Source: Hyphomicrobiales bacterium
GTDB lineage: Bacteria > Pseudomonadota > Alphaproteobacteria > Rhizobiales > Rhizobiaceae
DNA: 64,000 bases
Assembly: GCA_900473915.1 (NCBI GenBank)
Contig: UCNG01000011.1
Location: 544,976-608,975, forward strand
Direction of reading: 5' to 3'
Both the position numbers and the translations under genes were made by a program. This document shows, piece by piece, positions 35,742 through 43,470 of this stretch. The notes below the pieces were generated by a model, which was not told the origin of the DNA, did no database searches, and was given only the letters and a program-made list of their open reading frames with translations. Within the stretch, counting starts at the first letter, position 1, and every line of letters starts with the position of its first letter.

Positions 35742-36496
35742 GACGGGTCTCCGTCATGGAACGTCAGCACGGTGGCGATGCGGTCGCGGGCGCGGTCGGC
35801 CATCGTGGGATCGATCTCGCAGCCGATATAGCGGCGGCCGGAGAGCCGGCAGGCTTCGCCGCCGGAACCCGAGCCGGCGAACCAGTCGCCGACAAGCCCA
35901 CCGGGCGGGCAGCTCGTGCGGATGAGGATTTCCAGCAACGCGGATGGCTTCTCGGTCGGATGAATGGCGCGGCCGTGGCAATTGCGCAGGTAGATGACGG
36001 AGCGCATGAGGCGTGGTCCGCCGTCCTGACTGACATAGTGGCCGGCGTCGATCTGGCCGGTATGAGGAGGACGCTGCTTGCGGCGGACCGTGCGAGCCGT
36101 CGCATCGGGAGTTGTCTGGACGTCGTTGTAGACGTCGCGCCACGGCGTCTTGGCGGGATAGAACTGAACGGCCAGCTCATGCACGCGCTTGAAGCGGTCG
36201 GCGTGGAAGCTGGTACCGTTCTGCTTTTCCCAGACGATCTCCTGGGCGAGCCGCAGGCCGGCGTCGGCGAAGCGGTCGGCGGTCGCCATGAAGCTGCGCA
36301 GCGAGCCGAAGACCCACATCGAGCCCGTCGGCGCAAGCGCGGCGCGCGCGAGCGCCAGCCAGCCCTCTACGCGGCGGTCCCAGGCGAGCGATGTGTCGCC
36401 GTACGGGGGATCGGCGAGGATCATGTCGTACGGACCGCGTGCCGGCATGCGATCGCGGCAGTCGCCGGACAATATGATTTCGGGGAGAACCGTCAT
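35738..36496 (-). CDS. Site-specific DNA methyltransferase (beta-class, CcrM-like order)
   Basis: 252 aa. Catalytic DPPY at residues 29-32 precedes the SAM-binding FAGSGSGG (about 205-212), which is the beta-class order for N6-adenine or N4-cytosine methylation. IHPTEKPSALLEILIRTS is the typical motif before FxGxG. There is no restriction enzyme nearby, so it is an orphan enzyme, perhaps protecting the element or marking its origin. Sandwiched by ATGA overlaps between parA and the RHH gene. Confidence 0.93.
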   Translation of the reverse strand: MTVLPEIILSGDCRDRMPARGPYDMILADPPYGDTSLAWDRRVEGWLALARAALAPTGSMWVFGSLRSFMATADRFADAGLRLAQEIVWEKQNGTSFHADRFKRVHELAVQFYPAKTPWRDVYNDVQTTPDATARTVRRKQRPPHTGQIDAGHYVSQDGGPRLMRSVIYLRNCHGRAIHPTEKPSALLEILIRTSCPPGGLVGDWFAGSGSGGEACRLSGRRYIGCEIDPTMADRARDRIATVLTFHDGDPS

Positions 36497-37146
36497 GGCG
36501 CGGTCCTCCCGATGCCGAGACGCTCGATCTCGGCCGCCAGCGCCGCGATCTCGCGCGCGGCGGGCGAACGCCGGTCGATGTCCGAGGCGAGCCGCCCGGT
36601 CTGCGCGGCGTCGGCGAAGACGACGCGCTGGCCGATAGCGCTGGCGAGCACTGGGGGATCGTGATCCGCCAGGGTCTCGGCAGTTTCGCGGGCGATGACG
36701 GTGCGGGCGCCGCAGCGACTGAGTACGAAGCGGGCGACGAGCTGCGGCCGGTAAATGCGCGCCTCAGTAAGGAGCGCCAGCATCTCGGCCGAAGCCCAGC
36801 CATCGAGCGGCGACGGCTGTACTGGAATCAGCACGAGATCGGCGGCGAGCAGCGCGGAGCGCATGAGGCCGGCGACACGCGGCGGCCCGTCGATGACAAC
36901 GTGATCGATGTCGCGCGCGAGTTCGGCCGCTTCGCGGTGCAGCGTATCGCGCGCCAGGCCGACGACGCGGAAGGCGCGCGGCAGACCCTCGCGCGAGCGC
37001 TGCTGCGACCAGTCGAGCGCCGAGCCCTGCGGGTCGGCGTAGATCAGGGTGACGCGCTTGCCGCGCATCGCCAGTTCGCCGGAGAGATGCAGGGCGAGCG
37101 TCGTCTTACCGACGCCGCCCTTCTGGTTGAGGAGCGCGACGATCAT
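36493..37146 (-). CDS. parA: ParA-family partition ATPase
   Basis: 217 aa with deviant Walker A NQKGGVGKTT (residues 7-16), YADPQGSALDW and HVVIDGPPR. Short form without an N-terminal HTH, as in ParF-type ParAs. Overlaps repA by ATGA. It may work with the RHH protein or with the distant large ParB at 50824-52992. Confidence 0.95.
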   Translation of the reverse strand: MIVALLNQKGGVGKTTLALHLSGELAMRGKRVTLIYADPQGSALDWSQQRSREGLPRAFRVVGLARDTLHREAAELARDIDHVVIDGPPRVAGLMRSALLAADLVLIPVQPSPLDGWASAEMLALLTEARIYRPQLVARFVLSRCGARTVIARETAETLADHDPPVLASAIGQRVVFADAAQTGRLASDIDRRSPAAREIAALAAEIERLGIGRTAP

Positions 37147-38315
37147 CGGCGTCCTCCCGGTGCATCGAGAGGAAGCTGCGGCCGATCGGTGTTTTCAGAG
37201 GATGGGGAGCTGGATTCCGGGGCCGACCGGGAGGCCGCTGGCGGCAGCGCGATGCTCTTCTTCGCGGCTACGCTGAGGTTTCTGGCAGCGTCGCGGATGA
37301 GGTTTTCCACATCGCGCGCGCGCTCTTCAAGGTTAGAGTCTATGTTAGACTCTAAGTTAAGGGCGAGATTTCCTGTGGAGTTTCCTTCCGTTAAGCCCTG
37401 TTTTGGTTCCTGATAGCACGAGCCTCGGGTTCCCGATAGCACGTGAGTGCGGGTTCCTGATAGCACGAGTCCGTCCACAGGTTCTCCACAGGCCGACAGC
37501 GGCTCGAAGGCGAGCAACATGCGGCCGCCGATCTCGGCTTCGAGAAGAAGCCTGTAGCCGGGCAGCGGCTGACGGCGGATGATGTCGCGCAGCTCGAAGG
37601 CGAAGCGCTTGAACGGCGACAGACTTCCGGATTTCTGATGCAGATGCCGGAAATCGAAACGCCAGCCGTCGCGCTGGCGACCGCCATGCTTGCGCACCAG
37701 GCGATAGAGCCAGCGGTCGAGGCCGCCGGTCAGATCGAAATAGGCCCGGTCGATGGTGAGCACGAGCGCATCGTCGAGGACGGCCTGATAAAACCAGTCT
37801 GGCACGATCAGCTCGATGCCCTCGGGGCGGCCGTTGCGGTCGGTGCGCTCCTGCCACTCGTTGATCCATGAGAAACGATGACGACGACCTTCAGCGGGTT
37901 GTCGGATCGAGGTGGAAACAGTGGTCGATTGCAGGCGGTCGAGCGCGGCTTTCAGGCGCTGGTAGTCACGCGAGCTGGTGCCACGGCCGACATAGGTGAG
38001 GATTTCGTACGGCGTGGCGGCCATCAGCCGCGAGGTGCGAAGCCCGGTATCTCGGGCTTCGACGATCTGGCTCGCCGCCCAGATCAGGATGTCGGCGTCC
38101 CAGATCGTGGCCATGCCATGATCGGGAACCGCCTCGACCCGGATCGTCACGTTGCCGGCGACGAAATCGATCGGGGCGACGCGATGGGTCTTGGAAAGGG
38201 AGAAGAAGGGATAGGCCATGAGATCCTGCGCGTCTCGTGGCGCGAAGTCGCCGGGGAGCGCGCGAAACAGGTCGAGCTGCCCACGCTCCGAAAGGGATCG
38301 ACGCCGCACCGCCAT
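37143..38315 (-). CDS. repA: Replication initiator protein A (RPA family)
   Basis: 390 aa. Characteristic blocks: QLDLFRALPGDFAPRDAQDLMAYPFFSLSK, TPYEILTYVGRG, YQRLKAALDRLQSTTV and LDRWLYRLVRKHGG. It initiates replication of plasmids or excised ICEs. The C-terminal third is divergent and rich in SGTR-like repeats because the DNA there contains three iteron-like direct repeats (37405-37467) and a perfect inverted repeat (37333-37355). Confidence 0.92.
   Translation of the reverse strand: MAVRRRSLSERGQLDLFRALPGDFAPRDAQDLMAYPFFSLSKTHRVAPIDFVAGNVTIRVEAVPDHGMATIWDADILIWAASQIVEARDTGLRTSRLMAATPYEILTYVGRGTSSRDYQRLKAALDRLQSTTVSTSIRQPAEGRRHRFSWINEWQERTDRNGRPEGIELIVPDWFYQAVLDDALVLTIDRAYFDLTGGLDRWLYRLVRKHGGRQRDGWRFDFRHLHQKSGSLSPFKRFAFELRDIIRRQPLPGYRLLLEAEIGGRMLLAFEPLSACGEPVDGLVLSGTRTHVLSGTRGSCYQEPKQGLTEGNSTGNLALNLESNIDSNLEERARDVENLIRDAARNLSVAAKKSIALPPAASRSAPESSSPSSENTDRPQLPLDAPGGRR
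37333..37355. repeat. Perfect 10-bp inverted repeat in the 3' part of repA
   Basis: Arms TTAGAGTCTA and TAGACTCTAA separated by TGT. It is AT-rich within a GC-rich gene and 50 bp from the iteron-like repeats, so it may be part of the same origin or an operator for parA. Confidence 0.6.
37405..37467. repeat. Three iteron-like direct repeats inside repA
   Basis: GGTTCCTGATAGCACG occurs at 37405-37420 and 37452-37467, with a one-mismatch copy (GGTTCCCGATAGCACG) at 37428-37443. Starts are 23 and 24 bp apart, about two helical turns. Adjacent at 37472-37490 is TCCACAGGTTCTCCACA, which resembles DnaA boxes. This is the usual look of an initiator-bound origin, but placed in the coding region. Confidence 0.6.
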
Positions 38316-38333
38316 GAACGGAACCGGCCGCGG

Positions 38334-38615
38334 TCAGCGTGCGTAGCGGCCGGCATGGACCGGCTGGGCAGGCGTGTGGCGCTTCGCCGGCAGCACGGAG
38401 CCGCGCGGGTCGGAGGTCGACGTCACCGCGCCGCGAGCGGCCCAGGTTTCGAGATCGTCGACGGCGTAGACGACGCGGCCGCCGAGCTTTCGGTAGGCCG
38501 GGCCAGTTCCGTACGTGCGATGCTTTTCGAGGGTGCGGGCCGAGAGGCTGAGAAACTCGGCTGCTTCCTTGGTGCGCAGGAAGCGCGGCGGGAGAACGGC
38601 GGGTTCGTGTGGCAT
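38334..38615 (-). CDS. AlpA-like helix-turn-helix regulator
   Basis: 93 aa. FLRTKEAAEFLSLSARTLEKHRTYGTGPAYRKLGGRVVYAVDDLETW is the MerR-like HTH_17/AlpA fold, followed by a basic Pro-rich tail. Located 18 bp before repA; probably controls the repA-parA operon or excision. Confidence 0.9.
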   Translation of the reverse strand: MPHEPAVLPPRFLRTKEAAEFLSLSARTLEKHRTYGTGPAYRKLGGRVVYAVDDLETWAARGAVTSTSDPRGSVLPAKRHTPAQPVHAGRYAR

Positions 38616-38756
38616 GGATCGGGCCTCCGTGGTGATGGGGATGGCCGTCGCGGATCAGCGGCGGGCAAAGACCACGGTGGCGGAGGAGAGCCGGCGAGTT
38701 GCAGGGCGAAGTTGGGGGGTATCGAATTCGCCCACCATGCAGAGGGCGAGACCGCG

Positions 38757-39528
38757 CTAGGATTGGCGGCGATGACGAAGGAGTTTTCGATAACCGCCCG
38801 CGATCATGGCGCGGGCATCGCGCAGGAGCGCCTTGATGACGTGCCGTATGGACGACGCTTGCCAGTCGTCACGGTCGAGATGGTCGATGTGAAAAATGAC
38901 CTCGGCGATTTCCTGCTGCGTCGCGCCGGCGCGATAGCCGTCGAAAGCGCGCAGCATGCGGCGCTGGCGGGCGCGCTGCTGACGCGTCAGGCGCGTGTCC
39001 GGGGGAATGGCGCGGCCATGCAAGGCTGAGAGGAATCGATAGACGGCTTCGATCCGGTCGAAGCCGTCTATGCCGAGAGGAATGACCGCAACGGCATTTT
39101 CTTTTCCGTCGATGGCGTGGTCAATGATCTGGAGGGACTGACCGTTCGCGAGTGCTAAGCGAAATGCAGCGTCATCATCGCCCTTCGGCGACCCACGCCG
39201 CCACAGCGCGGGAGCATCGCTTGTGATACCGGACCCGAGGTCAAGGGGCGCCTCGGTGAGCATGACAACGCTTGTGTCCTCCTGCGGAAGCCAGAACACA
39301 GGCGCTTCTGGTGGAGGTGTCAGGGGGTCGACCGGGAAATCGCAACCCCCACTGCTGTCGAATTCGCACGGTCAGTGGTTCAGGCATTCCGCGAGCGGAG
39401 GCCGAAGCCTCGAAATCCGCGTCATAGGCGTCGTTACGGCGAAGCCATTCCCAGGCCAGATCGGACGCGGTCAGGCCGTCCAGATGATCATATTCCGAGG
39501 AACGCCAGATCGATGCGTCGGGTGTCAT
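38757..39528 (-). pseudogene. DUF2285/DUF6499-type regulator broken by a frameshift
   Basis: The first part (ATG 39528, GGAGGATCAGCG ribosome site) encodes the usual N-terminus YDHLDGLTASDLAWEWLRRN through QQWGLRFP. The C-terminal DUF2285 part (PPPEAPVFWLPQED through RDARAMIAGGYRKLL, to 38757) is in another frame. Removing one G near 39335 would restore GLRFPVDPLTPPPEAPVFWLP, which matches the intact family. It may be a true mutation or a sequencing error. Related proteins are regulators next to alpA/repA. Confidence 0.7.
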
Positions 39529-39635
39529 CGCTGATCCTCCCAAGTATTTGTCTAAGTCTTTGGGAGAATCACGATTCCCGTTTGGGTTGATCTGCGGAAG
39601 TCAGTCGCGCCTCAACAGGTGATGCGTCCGACGCA

Positions 39636-39917
39636 TCACGATGGCGACCCGCGCTGGCTCTCACGAACCAGTTCGCGATAGCCGCGCTCCATCATCCACC
39701 GGGCGCGCGCCAGATGCGTATCGTGGATAGAGCGGCAGCGCTTGGGGTCGCGATTTGGATCGAGGCCGAACAGGATATGTACCGCCTCGCGCCAGTCTGC
39801 GCCGTCGCGGTGGGCGTCGACCAGCCGCATGTAGAGCTTCATATGTTTGCGGTCATAAGATGTGATCGTTTCGCTGGACGGTGGTTCGTCCAGAAATGTT
39901 TGCGTCTCCTGTCCCAT
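39636..39917 (-). CDS. Small DUF2285 family protein
   Basis: 93 aa: YDRKHMKLYMRLVDAHRDGADWREAVHILFGLDP and HLARARWMMERGYRELV are the short DUF2285 signature. Function unknown, presumed DNA-binding. It repeats the C-terminal theme of the broken gene 100 bp away. Confidence 0.82.
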   Translation of the reverse strand: MGQETQTFLDEPPSSETITSYDRKHMKLYMRLVDAHRDGADWREAVHILFGLDPNRDPKRCRSIHDTHLARARWMMERGYRELVRESQRGSPS

Positions 39918-40016
39918 CGAGCCACCTTATTCCCGCGCGCCACGTCCGTTGACCATCTCGCACAGGAGATAGACCCTTTTTTTGACAAGGGTTTGGTGGC
40001 TCGGCGTCCGGCGCCA

Positions 40017-40265
40017 CTATCGAGAGGAATCGGTCCTGTCATGCAGGAGCAAAACTCCTTCGCCCTTGTCTGTTGAAAGGAGAACAATCCCGGCCGATTC
40101 GAGAGCCCGGCGCACTTGATCGCGAGTCGATTCGAACACTTCGAGACCGTTTTCGGATTCGAGGCGTTTCAGTGCGGTCAATGCTACTCGGGCCTTGTCA
40201 GCGAGCGTCTCCTGCGTCCAACCCAGCAACGCGCGCGCGGCCCGTGATTGTCGGGCGGTGATCAT
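40017..40265 (-). CDS. Xre-family helix-turn-helix regulator
   Basis: 82 aa with HTH MITARQSRAARALLGWTQETLADKARVALTALKRLE and a C-terminal wing-like segment. This short Xre type is common in mobile elements as a repressor of conjugation or excision. The 230 bp to the right contain only the ssb terminator. Confidence 0.9.
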   Translation of the reverse strand: MITARQSRAARALLGWTQETLADKARVALTALKRLESENGLEVFESTRDQVRRALESAGIVLLSTDKGEGVLLLHDRTDSSR

Positions 40266-40456
40266 GCATGATCACCTCCCACTCGGACCTGTGCGCACTC
40301 CAGAACTACGACTAATTTAGTCGCTCTTGGCTCGCTTCACCAGTACGAAATGCCTGACCGGCTGTATAATCAGCTTTCCTGTGACGACTGATTCGGTCGT
40401 CTCGGTGCATGGCCGGCCTGTCGGACGACCGGTGTTCGCGATCCGGCGCGACCATG

Positions 40457-40486
40457 AAAAAACCCGGCGGCTTACGCCGCCGGGTT
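40457..40486 (-). terminator. Rho-independent terminator after ssb
   Basis: Arms AACCCGGCGGC and GCCGCCGGGTT with a 4-nt loop, followed on the minus strand by six U (AAAAAA at 40457-40462). It lies 14 bp after the ssb stop. Confidence 0.9.
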
Positions 40487-40499
40487 TTGCGGTTCCCGC

Positions 40500-40901
40500 T
40501 CAGAACGGGATGTCATCGTCGTCGATGAACTTGCCGTCGTTGCTTTCGGTCTGCTTCGCCCGGCTCAGGAAGTCGACCGTCTCGGCGATGATCTCGCATC
40601 CGTAGCGGTCATTGCCCTGCTGGTCGGTCCACTTCGAGTAGTGGATGCGACCGCGAACCAAAACCTTCATGCCTTTCTCGCAATACTCCTGGATCGTCTT
40701 GCCGAGACCGTTGAAGGCGGTGATGCGGTGCCATTCCGTTTCCTGGACCCGGCAGCCCTTCTCGTCCCGGACGACCTTGCCGTCCGAATAGCGGGGGCGC
40801 GAGGTGGCCAGCGTGAAGTGGGTGATCCGGGTGCCGCCCTGGAGCGTGCGGGTTTCGGGGGCCTGACCGATGTTGCCGGCGAGAATGACGATGTTCTGCA
40901 T
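40500..40901 (-). CDS. ssb: Single-stranded DNA-binding protein
   Basis: 133 aa from ATG 40901 (ACGGAGACT upstream). OB fold MQNIVILAGNIGQAPETRT, HFTLATSRPRYSDGKV, WHRITAFNGLGKTIQEY, GMKVLVRGRIHYSKWTDQQG, and the acidic DDDDIPF tip for partner binding. Coats single-stranded DNA during transfer or replication. A structured leader precedes it, and a decayed copy lies inverted on the other side. Confidence 0.96.
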   Translation of the reverse strand: MQNIVILAGNIGQAPETRTLQGGTRITHFTLATSRPRYSDGKVVRDEKGCRVQETEWHRITAFNGLGKTIQEYCEKGMKVLVRGRIHYSKWTDQQGNDRYGCEIIAETVDFLSRAKQTESNDGKFIDDDDIPF

Positions 40902-40912
40902 TGTAAGTCTCC

Positions 40913-40978
40913 GTTGCTTCTCGGAGGGACCATCCCTCCGACGAGACCCGGCCAAGGCCGTCGGGAGACTCCCGCAAC
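40913..40978 (-). promoter_or_regulatory. Structured leader RNA element upstream of ssb
   Basis: Arms GTTGC (40913-40917) and GCAAC (40974-40978) enclose nested stems, including GGAGGGA-CCA-TCCCTCC (40923-40939) and TCTCGG/CCGACGAGA. It begins 11 nt before the start codon, the same distance as in the leaders of the 54-aa, 185-aa and parB genes. Confidence 0.5.
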
Positions 40979-41139
40979 TGCCGAAACCTTCGGCAGCTCA
41001 CCCTTAAGGCCCCAGGTGGAGCGGGCAGCCGCGCTTGCGCGGCAACACGGCTGGAAGCCGCGGGGGTTGCTGGTGGAAACTGAACGGACTTAGGGATCAG
41101 TCAGTCGGAGGGATTGGTGCCTTTGAAAGCAGGAATACG

Positions 41140-41535
41140 GGGACGCGCAGCAGAACCATTGTCCTTGCCGGCAACAGCGACCAGGCAGGTGCACGGACCT
41201 GCATGCTTCGGGGCGGAACCCGACCTTCTCCCCTTCCGGCCACCCCGCGTCGTCGCCGTTCGGACGGACACATGGGCGGGAGAAGAACGAGGAGGCTTCC
41301 GGGCTCTGAGGGCACGGAACAGGACCGAATCACCATCTTCGACGACGGAAGGCCCGATTCAGCCGAATTGCGAGAAAGGCATGAAGGTTCTGCTTCGTCC
41401 TTGCGTCCCCACTACGAAATGGACGGACTAGTGGGCACCGATTGCCTGCGGCATGCCGATCTCAGGCCGATGACCGATTTCCCAAGCCGGGCGAAGCAGA
41501 CCGAAAGCAACGATGACAATGGCAGCGCTGACGCG
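41140..41535 (+). pseudogene. Decayed ssb copy in inverted orientation
   Basis: Translation in the plus-strand frame aligns along its length with the intact ssb: TIVLAGNSDQAGARTCMLRGGTR, then RSDGHMGG, EQDRITIFDDG, LRERHEGS, HYEMDGLVGTD, and finally SRAKQTESNDD, identical to the intact gene. Key OB-fold positions are lost, so it is not functional. It ends before its own terminator at 41565. Confidence 0.75.
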
Positions 41536-41564
41536 ACAGCCTCGACTGCGCGGGAAGCCCAATG

Positions 41565-41593
41565 CCCGGCGGTGCAAGCCGCCGGGTTTTTTT
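41565..41593 (+). terminator. Rho-independent terminator after the ssb pseudogene
   Basis: CCCGGCGG-TGCAAG-CCGCCGGG followed by TTTTTTT on the plus strand. Near copy of the terminator behind the intact ssb, showing that the duplication included it. Confidence 0.85.
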
Positions 41594-41622
41594 CAGAGGC
41601 GCGTCAGATCGCGGCTGTCCGA

Positions 41623-42039
41623 TCAGCGCGAGAACAGTGACACGCCGAGGGCGTTCAGATTGACGACGGCCGCGATGCCGATGAACAGACCGGCGCTGCC
41701 GGAAAGCAGATTGAGCATCAGGCCAGGATCGATGGCGTTCTTCGCGACGCCGTGGACGAGCGCATATCCGGCGATGACGGCAGGTATGGCGAAGACGGCA
41801 AGAGCGGTCAGCCGCAGAGCCGGATTCCTGGCGAAGCCGAGAACCGCGATGACGAGGCCGATCGAAAGTAATGCCGCGCCGACGGCGGCCAGTCCGGACA
41901 GGAAAATGCCGGCTCCAGCGCCCCAGGCATATTGGGCGGCCGACAGGCCAACCATGAACGGCAAAGCGTAGATCGCAAGATTGTAGGCAAAGATGCAGAA
42001 CGCGATCGTCAAGGAGATGGCGAGCAGGATGAGCGACAT
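41623..42039 (-). CDS. Hypothetical four-TM membrane protein
   Basis: 138 aa from ATG 42039 (GGAGG 7 nt upstream). Four to five hydrophobic helices: MSLILLAISLTIAFCIFAYN, FLSGLAAVGAALLSIGLVIA, LTALAVFAIPAVIAGYAL and SAGLFIGIAAVVNLNALG. No motif gives a function. Similar small membrane proteins are seen in conjugative elements near ssb; an entry-exclusion or envelope role is only a guess. Confidence 0.75.
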   Translation of the reverse strand: MSLILLAISLTIAFCIFAYNLAIYALPFMVGLSAAQYAWGAGAGIFLSGLAAVGAALLSIGLVIAVLGFARNPALRLTALAVFAIPAVIAGYALVHGVAKNAIDPGLMLNLLSGSAGLFIGIAAVVNLNALGVSLFSR

Positions 42040-42203
42040 GGAAACCTCCACACGATCGGTTAAGGATCACGACAGGCTGCCTGTAGATACGCTCCGCCTG
42101 CGACTATGCTATTGTTCCGGTTCTGCAAGGATGTTTCATAAGAGCCCTTTCCCTCTCCGATAGTCAAGTATTGGCGGCTGGAACAGCCGCCAGGCGGCGG
42201 CGC

Positions 42204-43139
42204 TTACGCGCCGCCGTCGAACTTCATGACCGGGATGCCGAGCTTGCGGGCCTTGTCCGCAAGGTTCTCCTGAATGCCGGTGCCGGGGAAGACGAGGACA
42301 CCGACCGGCAGGACGTCAAGCATCGCGTCGTTGCGCTTGAAGGGCGCGGCCTTGCCGTGCTTCGTCCAGTCGGGCCGGAAGGCGACCTGCGGCACCTTGC
42401 GGCTATCTGCCCAGCGGGAGGCGATCAGTTCAGCGCCCTTCGGCGTGCCGCCGTGCATCAGCACCATGTAAGGGTGCTTGGCATGAACCTGATCGAGCTT
42501 CGCCCAGATCAGGCGGTGATCGTTGAAGTCGGCGCCTCCTGTCAGGGCAACCCTTGAGCCGGCGGGCATCATCACCTCGGTCTCGGCCCGATGTTTCGCG
42601 GCGAGGAAATCCCGGCTGTCGATCATCGCGGCGGTGAGGTTGCGATGGTTGACCATCGAGCCGGTACGGGGCCGCCAGGCGCTGCCGGTGTGGTGCTCGT
42701 AGGCTTCCGAGGCGACGTCGCGGAAGAGTTCCATGCTGTTGCGCCGCTCGATCAGGGTCTGACCTTCTGCCGTGAGGCGTTCAAGCTCTACCGACTTCAC
42801 CTCGCTGCCGTCCTGTTCACGCTGGAGGCGGCGCTGCGCCTGCTCGTTGTCGTCGAGATCGCGTTCCACCCGGCTCGCGGCGCGGTGGAAGAGATTGACG
42901 GTCCGCCAGAGCAACTCGTCGAGGTCGGGTTCGAGGCGGGTGTCGCCGAGCGTCGCGACGAGGGCGTCGAAGATATCTGCGACGGCTGCGGCGACGGCGT
43001 TGCCCTCCGGGAGCGGCCTCGGATCGGGTTCGTCCTGATACGGCCGCCAGCCGTAGAGCTGGAGTTCGGTGAGGATATGGTCGGTGGGGGACGAGGTGTG
43101 GTTCGGCTCGAAACCTGCGGTATCGTCTTCGTTCATCAT
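42204..43139 (-). CDS. DUF2493 domain protein
   Basis: 311 aa from ATG 43139 (MMNEDDTAGFEP). The N-terminal half is acidic and helical with a coiled coil (about 105-150). The C-terminal DUF2493 Rossmann-like domain has VALTGGADFNDHRLIWAKLD, MVLMHGGTPKGAELIASRWA and PVGVLVFPGTG, features shared with SLOG/DprA-type nucleotide or ssDNA binders. Common in alphaproteobacterial mobile elements; function unknown. Confidence 0.88.
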   Translation of the reverse strand: MMNEDDTAGFEPNHTSSPTDHILTELQLYGWRPYQDEPDPRPLPEGNAVAAAVADIFDALVATLGDTRLEPDLDELLWRTVNLFHRAASRVERDLDDNEQAQRRLQREQDGSEVKSVELERLTAEGQTLIERRNSMELFRDVASEAYEHHTGSAWRPRTGSMVNHRNLTAAMIDSRDFLAAKHRAETEVMMPAGSRVALTGGADFNDHRLIWAKLDQVHAKHPYMVLMHGGTPKGAELIASRWADSRKVPQVAFRPDWTKHGKAAPFKRNDAMLDVLPVGVLVFPGTGIQENLADKARKLGIPVMKFDGGA

Positions 43140-43252
43140 CGTGAGCGTCCTTCGTCTGGAGACCGCGCCCATCGCGGCCTTCGCAGGCGTCGAAAGCCCA
43201 CGGGCGGACTGGACTGGCACCCTCGCGCTCCAGCGAGGGCTCCGATGGCCGG

Positions 43253-43318
43253 GTTCGGGCTATTTTGTTTCGCGCTGCAAAGGCGGGGCTCGCCCCGCCG
43301 GCGGAAAATAGCCCGAAC
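43253..43318. repeat. 66-bp nested hairpin upstream of the DUF2493 gene
   Basis: Outer arms GTTCGGGCTATTTT (43253-43266) and AAAATAGCCCGAAC (43305-43318) are perfect over 14 bp; an inner stem GGCGGGG/CCCCGCC (43282-43299) sits at the tip. It lies 114 bp from the DUF2493 start in the 330-bp gap before the toprim gene. Nothing else in that gap is recognisable apart from the proximal leader near 43151. Confidence 0.7.
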
Positions 43319-43470
43319 GCGACCATTGCCTGTCCGGGCCGTTTGTGGGCCGATCGCCCTCTCAGAAGGCCGTGGGCGCTGCTCTCTCCGATTTCAAAGG
43401 ATGCTTGCGATGCTGAATGGAGACGGCAGGTGGAGACGCCCCGACTGCGCCTTGTCCTCCGCCGATCTCC

